NCBI GenBank assembly: GCA_023443705.1
Contig: JAEZTD010000421.1
Location: 1 to 12,613 of the forward strand
From: Bacillota bacterium
Lineage (GTDB): Bacteria > Bacillota > Clostridia > Christensenellales > Aristaeellaceae
Reading direction: 5' to 3'
Length of the DNA stretch: 12,613 bases
Both the position numbers and the translations under genes were made by a program. Below, in pieces: positions 1 through 6,999 of this stretch. Within the stretch, counting starts at the first letter, position 1. Each line of letters starts with the position of its first letter. The notes below the pieces were generated by a model. That model was not told where the DNA came from. It ran no database searches and saw nothing but the letters and a program-made list of their open reading frames with translations.

Positions 1-159
1 GTGACCTACAGGGTCATCATCGCGCTGGTTTTGAAGCTGGGCATGCCCACCAACGACCTGAAGTTGTTCACCGCCATTACCGTGGCGCTGGCACTCTCGC
101 TGCCGATGTTCAAGGGGTACCTGAACACAATCCGGCGGTCGATGAAAGGGGCGGCGTGA
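1..159 (+). CDS. ABC transporter permease, C-terminal end only (ABC_sub_bind / tryptophan-tyrosine importer type)
   Basis: The frame is open from the first base of the window to a TGA at 157-159 and gives 52 residues, so the gene begins upstream. The visible part has a hydrophobic helix near residues 3-14, a stretch containing GMPTNDLKLFTA, a second hydrophobic helix, and a short basic tail (RRSMKG). This pattern, with the xNDLKLFTA segment before the last helix, matches the ends of membrane permeases that pair with ABC_sub_bind-type binding proteins, such as the TrpXYZ-like importers of Firmicutes. It is followed after one base by the ATPase gene, which is of the matching family. The binding-protein gene would be expected upstream, outside the window. 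Family assignment rests on a short fragment and on the neighbour; substrate is unknown. Confidence 0.72.
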   Translation: MTYRVIIALVLKLGMPTNDLKLFTAITVALALSLPMFKGYLNTIRRSMKGAA

Positions 160-160
160 C

Positions 161-955
161 ATGCTGAAGGTATCGGGAATCGTCAAGCGCTTCAACATCG
201 GCACCGTCAATGAAAAGGTGGCGCTGGACGGTGTGGACCTCACGCTCAGTCCGGGGGATTTCGTCAGCGTAATCGGCGGCAATGGCGCGGGCAAGTCCAC
301 GCTTCTAAACGCCGTGGCGGGGGTTTATCCCGTGGATGGCGGAACCATCGAGATCGACGGCGTCAACGTCACCAGGCTCTCGGAGCACAGGCGCGCGAAG
401 TACCTGGGCCGCGTGTTTCAGGACCCGATGATGGGCACCGCCGCCGACATGAACATCGAGGAAAACCTCGCGCTGGCGCTTCGCCGCGGCAAGCCGCGTA
501 CCCTTCGCTGGGGTGTGACCGCAGCCGAGCGCGCACGGTACGTGGAGCTTTTGAAGCATCTGGACCTGGGCCTTGAGCACCGGATGACCAACAAGGTGGG
601 GCTGCTCTCCGGCGGCCAGCGTCAGGCGCTGACGCTGCTCATGGCGACGCTGGTGCCGCCGAAGTTGCTGCTCCTCGACGAGCACACCGCCGCGCTGGAC
701 CCAAAGACCGCCGCCAAGGTGCTCGCCCTCAGCGACCGCTTCATCTCCGAGGAGAAACTGACTGCGCTGATGGTCACCCACAACATGAAGGACGCCATCC
801 AGCACGGAAACCGCCTTTTGATGATGCACGAGGGCAAGATCATCGTGGATGTCTCCGGCGACGAGAAAAAGAGCCTGACCGTCGAAACCCTGCTCGGCAT
901 GTTCGGAAAGGCCAGCGGCCAACAGCTGGCCAGCGACAGGATGTTGCTGTCATAA
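161..955 (+). CDS. ABC transporter ATP-binding protein (ABC_sub_bind / tryptophan-tyrosine importer type)
   Basis: A 264-residue nucleotide-binding subunit that would power import through the permease ending one base upstream. Walker A is GGNGAGKST (residues 39-47), the Q-loop glutamine is Q87 in RVFQDP, the signature is LSGGQRQ (149-155), Walker B is KLLLLDEH (168-175) with catalytic E174, and the switch histidine is H207 in MVTHN. Walker B is followed by His rather than the usual Pro (DEHTAALDPKTA), which I associate with ATPases of the ABC_sub_bind importer family, whose partners bind tryptophan, tyrosine or unknown small molecules. Length is normal for the family. The ATG sits one base after the permease stop, so the two are translationally linked. 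The gene is the last of its operon and ends just before a palindromic terminator. Substrate cannot be told from the ATPase. Confidence 0.9.
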   Translation: MLKVSGIVKRFNIGTVNEKVALDGVDLTLSPGDFVSVIGGNGAGKSTLLNAVAGVYPVDGGTIEIDGVNVTRLSEHRRAKYLGRVFQDPMMGTAADMNIEENLALALRRGKPRTLRWGVTAAERARYVELLKHLDLGLEHRMTNKVGLLSGGQRQALTLLMATLVPPKLLLLDEHTAALDPKTAAKVLALSDRFISEEKLTALMVTHNMKDAIQHGNRLLMMHEGKIIVDVSGDEKKSLTVETLLGMFGKASGQQLASDRMLLS

Positions 956-968
956 CGATCCCAAAATA

Positions 969-1012
969 AAAAACCGCCCGCGATTTCGCTAGCGAAATCG
1001 CGGGCGGTTTTT
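969..1012. terminator. Perfect 44-bp palindrome, bidirectional factor-independent terminator
   Basis: Every base from 969 to 990 is the exact complement of 1012 to 991, centred on GCTAGC. The RNA hairpin has a GC-rich stem base (ACCGCCCGCG) and ends in five T on both strands. It lies between two convergent genes, 13 bp after the ABC ATPase stop (plus strand) and 2 bp after the stop of the large synthase gene (minus strand), so one element can end both transcripts. The hairpin loop would be CTAG or slightly larger. Confidence 0.93.
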
Positions 1013-1014
1013 AT

Positions 1015-4000
1015 TTATGCGAAGGTTGCGGCTCTTGGCTCGGTCTTCGGCGCTTCAGCGGGCTTTGCCGGGGGGAGGGCGATACCCTCCTCGTCGGCGA
1101 GTTTGACCAGAAGGTCGAGGGCTTTTACGATCTGCTCCGGTTTGTGCTCGCTGATCACGCAGAAGCGAAGCCGCGCCTTGCCGCGGGGCACCGCCGGGTA
1201 CACCGCCGGCGGGACGAACACGCCGTGCGCCCGGAGACGGTTCGAGAGGTGGAAGGCGTCCTCATCCCGCCCGACGAGCACCGGCACGATGGCGGTACCG
1301 GCGGCGAGGCAGGTATTGAGGTTGCGGGCGGCGGCTTCCTTCAGGAAGCAGGCGATGTTCTCCCGCATGCGCGCCATGATCGACGGGTCTTCCCTGAGAA
1401 GGCGAATGGAGGTCAGCGTCGCGGCGGCCAGCGGCGGCGAGATGCCCACCGAGAACACGAAGCCGGGCAGGTTGTAGCGCAGGTATTCGATGATGTCGCG
1501 GGGGCCCGCGAGGTAGCCGCCGCAGGCGCCAAGGCCCTTCGACAGCGTGCCCATCTTGATGTCGATGTCGCCCGGCTCAAGGCCGAAGTACTCGTCCACG
1601 CCGCCGCCGGTTTCGCCGATGACGCAGGCGCTGTGGGCTTCGTCCACCATCAGGAAACAGCCAAATTTTTCCTTCAGCGCCACGAATTCCGGGACGGGCG
1701 CAATGTCGCCGTCCATCGAATACGCGCCCTCGATGACGATGAGTACCTTTTCAAACTTGTGGCGCTGCATGCGCAGGATGCTCTCCAGCGCCTTAAAATC
1801 GTTGTGGGGGAAGGGCTTGCACAGGGCCGGGCTCAGCCTGCAGCCCTGATCGACGGAGTTGTGGGCCAGCGCGTCGTAGAGGATCAGGTCCTTCGGACCG
1901 CAGAAGTTGCCCACCACCGTGACGTTCGTGGAGTGGCCGCCTACCAGAACCAGCGCGCTTTCGGCGTGCTTCCAGACGGCGATCTCCCTTTCCAGCTCCT
2001 GATACAGGCTCTTTTCGCCCGCGAGAAGGCGGCTGCCGCTGGCGCTGGTGCCGTAGCGGTCGATGGCGGCCTTGGCAGCCTCCATGACCTCACTGCGGCC
2101 GGACATGCCAACGTAATTGTAGGAGCCGAAGTTGACGACCTCTTTACCCGCCATGATGGAGGTGTCCTTGAGCGCCGAATCGTGGCACACGAAGTAGGGA
2201 TTGTCCGCGCCGCCTGCCATCAGCGCCTGCTGGCGCGCGTAGAAGGCCTTGAATTCCGGCGTCTCGCGAAACTCGGAGATCGGCGTCACCGGCTCGCTGG
2301 CGGGTTTGGCCCCCTCAAAACCGTGCTGGCGCTCGTAGATCAGCCGGGAAAGGCCGTTCACCGTTGTGCAGCGGCCGTACTCCTCCGGCGGAATGATGAA
2401 GCCAAAGGCCTCCTCAATGCGGATGGAGATGGACAGGACCTGCAGGCTGTCGCCGCCCAGGTCTTCCAGGAAGTGGGCGTCGTCGCGAATCTGCTTTTCG
2501 GTAACCTCCAGAACCTCCGCGTAGACCTTGCGCACCTGATCGCTGATTCGCCTCATTTCAAGGTCCACCAGCTCGGTCTTGACACCCTCCCGGGGTGCGC
2601 CGTAGGAGGCGGAGACGCTGCGGATCGAGAGCTCGCGGTAAGCGTCCGGGTGTTCCGCAATGAGCCCCCGAAGTTCCACGCGCTTGACCTTGATGGCGTT
2701 CGCCACCGGGAGCTTTTCGGAGGATACCAGCGCGCGCGCCACCTGCTTGACCACGGGGAGCTTCCCATTGATCTGTGCGATGCGCGCCGAGAGGCCCTTG
2801 ACGTACACCTCGTCCGCGGCCTTGTCGCCCAGGTACATCACCAGCGTGATCTCCTGGTACAAAGGCTTCGCCGGGTCGGCCGGAACGCCCAGCACGCTGA
2901 GCTGCTCCACGTCGGAGAGGTGGGAGAAGGCGTCCTCCACCTCGTCTGGGTAGACGTTTTCGCCGGATTCATTGATGACCACGTCCTTGACGCGGCCCTC
3001 CACGTACATGCGGCTGCCCCTTTCAAGGCGCACCACGTCGCCGGTGTGCAGCCAGCCGTCTTCATCCAGCGCAGGCGGCGTGAGCGCGCCGTCCACCAGC
3101 TGGCCGGTGTGCAGCGAGCGCCCCTTGATGAGCATCTCGCCCCGGTTGGGCTTGTCGCCGTCGGGGATCACCTTGTACAGCACGTTTTTAAGCGGCCTGC
3201 CCACCGAGCCAGACACGCGGGTGCGAAGGCTGCGGCTGGTCTCGACGGAGGTGATGGCTGTCTCGGTCATGCCAAAGCCGGACACCGTGAAGTAGCCCAG
3301 CGCGCTCAAGGTCTTCATCTGTTCGGCGGGGGTGTGGCTGCCGCCCAGGATGATGCACTCCACGTCACCGCCCAAGAGCTTTCCCAGCACCGAGCGGAAC
3401 AGAAGCCGCCTTGCGACCATGCGCCCGAGGCCTGGCGCGACGTGCTGCAGCATCAGGCTCGTGCCCTTGAGGAGGCGGAAGGCCGCGCGCTTGCCCGCGG
3501 GCTCCTTTGCGACCTTTTTTTCAAGGCTGGTGGCGAGGTTTGTTGCCAAGAGCGGCACCGCCAGCAGCAGTTGGATTCGAAAACGCGTGGCGGTGTCCAC
3601 GATGGTCTGCGGCGCGCGGTCTTTCATGTACACGTTGGTGTAGCCCAGAAAGCCGCACCACATCAGGCAGACCATGAAGCCGAATACGTGGTGGAAGGGC
3701 AAAAACGCCAGGCTCCTGCGGTTGCCGTCGCCGATGATCTGGCGGCACTCCTTGTAGAGCAGCTCGCTGGACAATACCTGATTGGCCACCGCCGCGCCGT
3801 CGTAGACGAAAATGCGGCTGGTGGCGGTGGTGCCGCTGGTGCAGAGCGCCACCTTGTCCGCATATTCCGGTAAAAAGTCGATGGGGGCGCGGGGCGCGGC
3901 CTTGAGCTCGTCCACCGTCACCGTTTTTACGCCCCCCGGCAGCGGGCGGCGGGTTTTGCCGATGAGAATTGCCGCGCCCGATTGGGCCAGCATGTAGTCC

Positions 4001-4335
4001 ATCTTCTCGTCGGAAAGGGTGAAGTCCAAGAGAACCGCGTTGTAACCGGAGAGGATCAGCCCCCAGAAGGCCGGGAACCACTCCGGGCAGGTATCCATCG
4101 CGATGGCGGCGAATTTTTTGCCCCCGCCGCCGCCGAATTTGCCTTTCAGGTACGCGGCCCAGTCATGGGTCTGCCGCTCGTATTCCGAGAAACTGACGGT
4201 GACCTCCTGCCCGTGCTTCAGGTACAGCGCCGCGGGGATGTTTCCCCAGGAGCAGGTGAGGCTGAACAGGTTGGAAAGGGACATATCCCCCCGAAGCGCT
4301 TCACACTTTTCCAGAATTGGACTCATTTTTTGCAT
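1015..4335 (-). CDS. Trimodular acyl-AMP ligase / acyl carrier protein / PLP-dependent alpha-oxoamine synthase fusion
   Basis: One uninterrupted 1106-residue frame with three enzymes. Residues about 1-575 are an ANL-family acyl-AMP ligase: P-loop CTSGTTATSR (165-174), GFGMTE (353-358), GWLHTGD ending in D433, and the C-terminal lysine K549 in NAIKVKR. Residues about 590-670 are a carrier protein with FLEDLGGDSL, the phosphopantetheine serine being S630. Residues about 690-1085 are a fold-type I alpha-oxoamine synthase: GTSASGSRLLAGE, PLP-stacking H825, D898 and H901 in DEAHS, and Schiff-base lysine K933 in TLSKGLG. The expected reaction is activation of a fatty acid, transfer to S630, and decarboxylative condensation with an amino acid to a 2-amino-3-ketone. 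Start: ATG at 4335 with AAGGAG about 10 nt upstream, inside the end of the preceding reductase gene. The P-loop departs from TSGTTGxPKG. There is a Gly5 run near residue 70 and a Pro/Ala-rich tail. Domain calls are firm; product is inferred. Confidence 0.9.
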   Translation of the reverse strand: MQKMSPILEKCEALRGDMSLSNLFSLTCSWGNIPAALYLKHGQEVTVSFSEYERQTHDWAAYLKGKFGGGGGKKFAAIAMDTCPEWFPAFWGLILSGYNAVLLDFTLSDEKMDYMLAQSGAAILIGKTRRPLPGGVKTVTVDELKAAPRAPIDFLPEYADKVALCTSGTTATSRIFVYDGAAVANQVLSSELLYKECRQIIGDGNRRSLAFLPFHHVFGFMVCLMWCGFLGYTNVYMKDRAPQTIVDTATRFRIQLLLAVPLLATNLATSLEKKVAKEPAGKRAAFRLLKGTSLMLQHVAPGLGRMVARRLLFRSVLGKLLGGDVECIILGGSHTPAEQMKTLSALGYFTVSGFGMTETAITSVETSRSLRTRVSGSVGRPLKNVLYKVIPDGDKPNRGEMLIKGRSLHTGQLVDGALTPPALDEDGWLHTGDVVRLERGSRMYVEGRVKDVVINESGENVYPDEVEDAFSHLSDVEQLSVLGVPADPAKPLYQEITLVMYLGDKAADEVYVKGLSARIAQINGKLPVVKQVARALVSSEKLPVANAIKVKRVELRGLIAEHPDAYRELSIRSVSASYGAPREGVKTELVDLEMRRISDQVRKVYAEVLEVTEKQIRDDAHFLEDLGGDSLQVLSISIRIEEAFGFIIPPEEYGRCTTVNGLSRLIYERQHGFEGAKPASEPVTPISEFRETPEFKAFYARQQALMAGGADNPYFVCHDSALKDTSIMAGKEVVNFGSYNYVGMSGRSEVMEAAKAAIDRYGTSASGSRLLAGEKSLYQELEREIAVWKHAESALVLVGGHSTNVTVVGNFCGPKDLILYDALAHNSVDQGCRLSPALCKPFPHNDFKALESILRMQRHKFEKVLIVIEGAYSMDGDIAPVPEFVALKEKFGCFLMVDEAHSACVIGETGGGVDEYFGLEPGDIDIKMGTLSKGLGACGGYLAGPRDIIEYLRYNLPGFVFSVGISPPLAAATLTSIRLLREDPSIMARMRENIACFLKEAAARNLNTCLAAGTAIVPVLVGRDEDAFHLSNRLRAHGVFVPPAVYPAVPRGKARLRFCVISEHKPEQIVKALDLLVKLADEEGIALPPAKPAEAPKTEPRAATFA

Positions 4336-4340
4336 GCGCT

Positions 4341-5183
4341 CTATCTCCTTTTCCCCAGGTAATAGCTTTCAAGTATGGATTGGATCAGCCCGGCGGGAAA
4401 AACCGCGTGCAGCACGACCGCCAAATGCTGATCGAAGGACGCCACGCGTTTTCTGAGCGGAAGCCGTTTTCGCTGAAGAAGCGCCGCCGCGATGCGGCCA
4501 AGTTTTTCCGGATCGCAGCCGTTCTCCTCGTCCCGGGCAATGGCCGAGACACCGCGGTGGAATATTTCCGAATAAGGGGATTCTTCGCAAAACGCGGCGG
4601 CGCGGGGCCGGTAGGCCTGCGAGCCGCCCCGGTGGTCGCCCGGCTCGACCAGGCACACGCCGACGCCAAACCGCCTGACTTCGAGCGCAAGGCACTCTGA
4701 ATACCCTTCGATGGCGTGCTTGCTGGCCGTGTATGCGCTTTGGAACGGAATGCCGAGAACGCCGTTGATGGACGAAAAGTTGATGATTCGGCCCGAGCGC
4801 TGGGCGCGCATGAAAGGAAGCGCCGCGCGGATCATTTCCACGGCGCCGAGAAAGTTGGTCTCCATCACCCGCTGGTACTCATCCCGGCCAGTCTCCTCAC
4901 AGGAACCCAGAACGAGCACCCCGGCACAGTTGTAGAGCGCATCCACCCGCGGCGATATTTTGAACGCCTGCTCGCGAAAGGCCGCTACGCTTTCCGGGCT
5001 CCGGACGTCGAGGGGAACCCGGTGGCTTCCGCACTCGCAGGGGCCAACGTAGGGCTTGAAGGAGCGCGCGCCCGCGATCACCAGATACCCTTCCTGAACC
5101 AGCGCCTTCGCGGTATGGTAGCCCAGTCCGCTGGACGCGCCCGTAATCCACACGGTGCCCTTGCCCAACCGTTCCATCCCCAT
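4341..5183 (-). CDS. Short-chain dehydrogenase/reductase, candidate 3-ketosphinganine-type reductase
   Basis: A 280-residue classical SDR. It has the nucleotide-binding TGASSGLG (residues 14-21), R40 after the second beta strand (suggesting NADPH), NCAG (85-88), N110, and the catalytic S138, Y151 and K155 in the order S-x12-Y-x3-K. The usual PGxxxT is PGDHRG at 181-186, so the threonine is missing. The C-terminal region (about 253-277) is hydrophobic, allowing membrane association. It is first in a two-gene operon: its TAG at 4341-4343 lies 5 bp from the synthase start, and the synthase ribosome site is inside this gene. By context it would reduce the amino ketone made by the synthase, as 3-ketodihydrosphingosine reductases do; that step is inference. 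The start could be the ATG at 5183 or the one at 5177; neither has a clearly better ribosome site. Confidence 0.88.
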   Translation of the reverse strand: MGMERLGKGTVWITGASSGLGYHTAKALVQEGYLVIAGARSFKPYVGPCECGSHRVPLDVRSPESVAAFREQAFKISPRVDALYNCAGVLVLGSCEETGRDEYQRVMETNFLGAVEMIRAALPFMRAQRSGRIINFSSINGVLGIPFQSAYTASKHAIEGYSECLALEVRRFGVGVCLVEPGDHRGGSQAYRPRAAAFCEESPYSEIFHRGVSAIARDEENGCDPEKLGRIAAALLQRKRLPLRKRVASFDQHLAVVLHAVFPAGLIQSILESYYLGKRR

Positions 5184-5211
5184 CCTGCGCGGATAATCCT
5201 ATATAATCTGC

Positions 5212-5240
5212 ATTATACTTCACAGGTGATTTATATGCAA
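5212..5240 (-). promoter_or_regulatory. Promoter of the reductase-synthase operon
   Basis: On the minus strand, TTGCAT (5240-5235) is separated by exactly 17 bp from a consensus TATAAT (5217-5212). The expected start is near 5205, giving a leader of about 20 nt before the ATG at 5183. No other minus-strand gene lies upstream, so this promoter should drive both genes. Confidence 0.75.
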
Positions 5241-5315
5241 GATTTTACATCGTCTCTTAACCCGGATTGCCCGTAAATGCGCTTGGGCGCGCCGCGGAAG
5301 AACGAAACAGGTGGT

Positions 5316-5343
5316 TTGATAAGGCGTGCCTGTGGTATATTAT
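5316..5343 (+). promoter_or_regulatory. Promoter of the peroxiredoxin-pirin pair
   Basis: TTGATA (5316-5321) and TATTAT (5338-5343) are 16 bp apart, about 65 bp before the peroxiredoxin ATG. It is divergent from, and about 75 bp away from, the promoter of the reductase-synthase operon. The match is moderate and no operator repeat was recognised between them. Confidence 0.5.
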
Positions 5344-5408
5344 TTTGGTAAGGGCGTGTTCGCCCGTATCTTATGCCGCAAACATGATGAGGAAAGGGAG
5401 GCTGTGCC

Positions 5409-5873
5409 ATGAAACCTGTCGAAGCCGGGATGCCGGCTCCTGCCTTTACGATGGAGGATGTTCAGGAGAACCCGGTTAGCCTTGCGGATTTTCGGGGCAA
5501 GAAGGTGCTGCTCTCATGGCACCCGATCGCCTGGACAAGCGTTTGCACCGACCAGATGCGCGCGCTGGAGGTCAACTGGGCGCGTTTTGAGGCGCTCAAC
5601 ACGGTTCCTTTAGGCGTCAGCGTCGACCCGGCCCCCGGCAAGAAGGCGTGGGCGTCGCTATTATGTCTCAAGAAGCTGCCGCTTCTTTCGGATTTCTGGC
5701 CCCACGGCAAGGTTGCGCAGGACTACGGCATCTTCCATGAAGAATTCGGCATGTCGGAGCGCGCCAACATCATCGTGGACGAGCAGGGCATCATTCGGTG
5801 GGTGAAGGTATATCCGATGTCGCAGTTGCCCGACATCGAGGAAGTGTTTGCGGAACTGTCCAAGATGGTCTAG
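5409..5873 (+). CDS. Peroxiredoxin (AhpC/TSA-redoxin family)
   Basis: A 154-residue thioredoxin-fold peroxidase expected to reduce hydrogen or organic peroxides in the cytoplasm. The N-terminal GMPAPAFTM segment is the usual redoxin opening. The active site is WHPIAWTSVCTDQM, with peroxidatic C46 and T43 in the TxxC position. R118 in SERANIIVD matches the conserved active-site arginine. The only other cysteine is C86 (SLLCLKK), which is not at the PrxQ Cx4C spacing nor in a C-terminal position typical of 2-Cys enzymes, so the enzyme may work as a 1-Cys type or use C86 in an atypical way. The start is supported by GGGAGG about 9 nt upstream. The pirin gene follows after 20 bp and is probably cotranscribed. 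Confidence 0.88.
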   Translation: MKPVEAGMPAPAFTMEDVQENPVSLADFRGKKVLLSWHPIAWTSVCTDQMRALEVNWARFEALNTVPLGVSVDPAPGKKAWASLLCLKKLPLLSDFWPHGKVAQDYGIFHEEFGMSERANIIVDEQGIIRWVKVYPMSQLPDIEEVFAELSKMV

Positions 5874-5893
5874 TAGGAAGGGGGGGCGAGGGC

Positions 5894-6730
5894 GTGGAAC
5901 GCCAGATCAAGAGGATTGTGCGGGGCTTCCGGGCCGTGGACGGCGCGGGCGTCAGACTGGTCAGGGTGCTCGGTCACGACGATGTGTACGATTTTGATCC
6001 GTTTCTGATGCTGGATTCCTTTGATTCCACCGACCCAAGCGATTACCTGGCGGGTTTTCCCACCCACCCGCACCGGGGTATCGAGACTATTACCTACCTC
6101 ATTTCCGGCCGAATCGAGCACGAGGACAGCCTCGGAAACGCCGGCGTGATCCACGATGGCGAGAGCCAGTGGATGACGGCGGGCGGGGGCATCCTGCATC
6201 AGGAGATGCCCAAAGCCTCCGGGAGGATGCTGGGCTTTCAGCTGTGGCTCAACATGCCCAAGGCGGATAAAATGGCGCCGCCCGCGTACCTCGACATCCG
6301 AGAGGACATGATGCCCGTCGCCAAAGAGGGCGGGGCGACCGTTCGGGTAATCTCCGGCGCGTACAAGGGGCAAAGCGGCGTATCGCCCCGCCACATACAG
6401 GCGACGCTCTTCGACGTGAAGCTTCCTGAAGGGGGCGATATACGGCTGGATGCGCCGGAGGATCAGACGGCGTTCATCTTCACCATCGAGGGCGACGCGC
6501 ACGTTGCGGACGCGCACATTCAGGAAAAGTCTGCGGTGCTGTTTGGCGAGGGAGATTGTCTCACCGTCCGTGCGCCGGAGCGCTCCGCCGCGCGCTTCAT
6601 CTTCTTCATGGGTCCGCCGCTCCGCGAGCCCATCGCCTGGGGTGGCCCGATCGTCATGAATACCCGGGAGGAGCTTGATGACGCCTTCCGGCAACTCAGG
6701 GACGGCACATTCCTCGAACGCAGAGCATGA
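5894..6730 (+). CDS. Pirin family protein (bicupin, quercetinase-like)
   Basis: A 278-residue pirin, the usual length for bacterial members. The N-terminal cupin carries the metal-binding set H58 and H60 (in PTHPHRG) and H102 and E104 (in GGGILHQE), matching the iron ligands of human pirin and E. coli YhhW. Some family members open flavonols such as quercetin; many have no known substrate. The frame extends upstream into the peroxiredoxin gene, but the GTG at 5894 is the likely start: it is preceded by a purine-rich GAAGGGGGGG ribosome site, follows the peroxiredoxin stop by 20 bp, and begins at the conserved family N terminus (RxIxRIVRG). Pairing with a peroxiredoxin suggests an oxidative or electrophile stress role, which is inference. 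Confidence 0.88.
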   Translation: MERQIKRIVRGFRAVDGAGVRLVRVLGHDDVYDFDPFLMLDSFDSTDPSDYLAGFPTHPHRGIETITYLISGRIEHEDSLGNAGVIHDGESQWMTAGGGILHQEMPKASGRMLGFQLWLNMPKADKMAPPAYLDIREDMMPVAKEGGATVRVISGAYKGQSGVSPRHIQATLFDVKLPEGGDIRLDAPEDQTAFIFTIEGDAHVADAHIQEKSAVLFGEGDCLTVRAPERSAARFIFFMGPPLREPIAWGGPIVMNTREELDDAFRQLRDGTFLERRA

Positions 6731-6740
6731 CGCATTCAAA

Positions 6741-6766
6741 GAGCGGCCCCACGGATAGGGCCGCTC
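6741..6766 (+). terminator. Stem-loop after the pirin gene
   Basis: GAGCGGCCC (6741-6749) pairs perfectly with GGGCCGCTC (6758-6766) around an 8-nt loop, 10 bp after the pirin stop. No T tract follows, so it is a 3'-end stem-loop or weak terminator rather than a classical one. Confidence 0.5.
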
Positions 6767-6826
6767 AGACCATCAACCAAATCCCCGTCGAACTTCAATC
6801 GTTCCCGGCCGTGTACGCTGGGAACG

Positions 6827-6864
6827 GGATAGCGCCACCAGTACGCATACTGGTGGCGCTATCC
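6827..6864. repeat. Perfect 17-bp inverted repeat with CGCA loop
   Basis: GGATAGCGCCACCAGTA (6827-6843) is exactly complementary to 6848-6864 and is separated by only four bases. It is immediately preceded by a shorter hairpin, GTTCCC/GGGAAC (6801-6825). No T tract follows. Such long perfect arms are rare by chance. It could be a 3'-end protective hairpin, a protein-binding palindrome or a repetitive palindrome. Confidence 0.85.
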
Positions 6865-6871
6865 ATTACCT

Positions 6872-6919
6872 TGCGTCAGTGCGCCGCCCGGAAATCCATG
6901 AGGATTTCAGGCGCACGCA
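6872..6919. repeat. Compound inverted repeat, possible structured RNA element
   Basis: Nested complementary arms: GTGCGCC (6879-6885) with GGCGCAC (6910-6916), and inside them GAAATCC (6891-6897) with GGATTTC (6902-6908) around an ATGA loop. TGCG at 6872-6875 can extend the outer stem with CGCA at 6916-6919 in part. The result would be a two-tier stem with an asymmetric internal loop. Confidence 0.6.
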
Positions 6920-6969
6920 GCATCTTTCCCTTCGCACCCGCAAAAACCGCAGGGTTTTTCGATGCCTTG

Positions 6970-6999
6970 AACCGGCCCCGTCCGTGGATGGGGCCGGTT
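6970..6999. terminator. Hairpin at the 3' end of the 79-residue gene, with short T run on the plus strand
   Basis: AACCGGCCCC (6970-6979) pairs with GGGGCCGGTT (6990-6999) around a 10-nt loop. TTTT (6998-7001) follows on the plus strand. The minus-strand gene stops at 7009, 10 bp away, so the same hairpin also lies at that gene's 3' end. A second hairpin, AAAAACC/GGTTTTT (6942-6959), has T5 on both strands and could finish termination of the minus-strand transcript. Confidence 0.6.

Noticed and set aside
305..922. Minus-strand open frame opposite the first ABC ATPase
   Set aside because: It is the shadow of a gene with all ATPase motifs on the plus strand and has no recognisable domain.
1144..3873. 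A 909-codon open frame on the plus strand, antisense to the ligase-ACP-synthase gene
   Set aside because: Its translation is rich in His, Arg, Ala and Val without domain motifs, as expected from the complement of a GC-rich gene. The minus-strand frame has clear catalytic motifs throughout.
1015..4335. Possibility that the fusion is an artefact joining two or three separate genes
   Set aside because: The frame is continuous with no stop, no internal strong ribosome site was noted at the domain borders, and linkers between domains are natural-looking. A base-call error cannot be excluded but nothing suggests one.
5798..5893. Upstream extension of the pirin frame to an ATG inside the peroxiredoxin gene
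   Set aside because: It overlaps the peroxiredoxin C terminus by 76 bp and lacks a family-like sequence; the GTG at 5894 has a ribosome site and the conserved N terminus.
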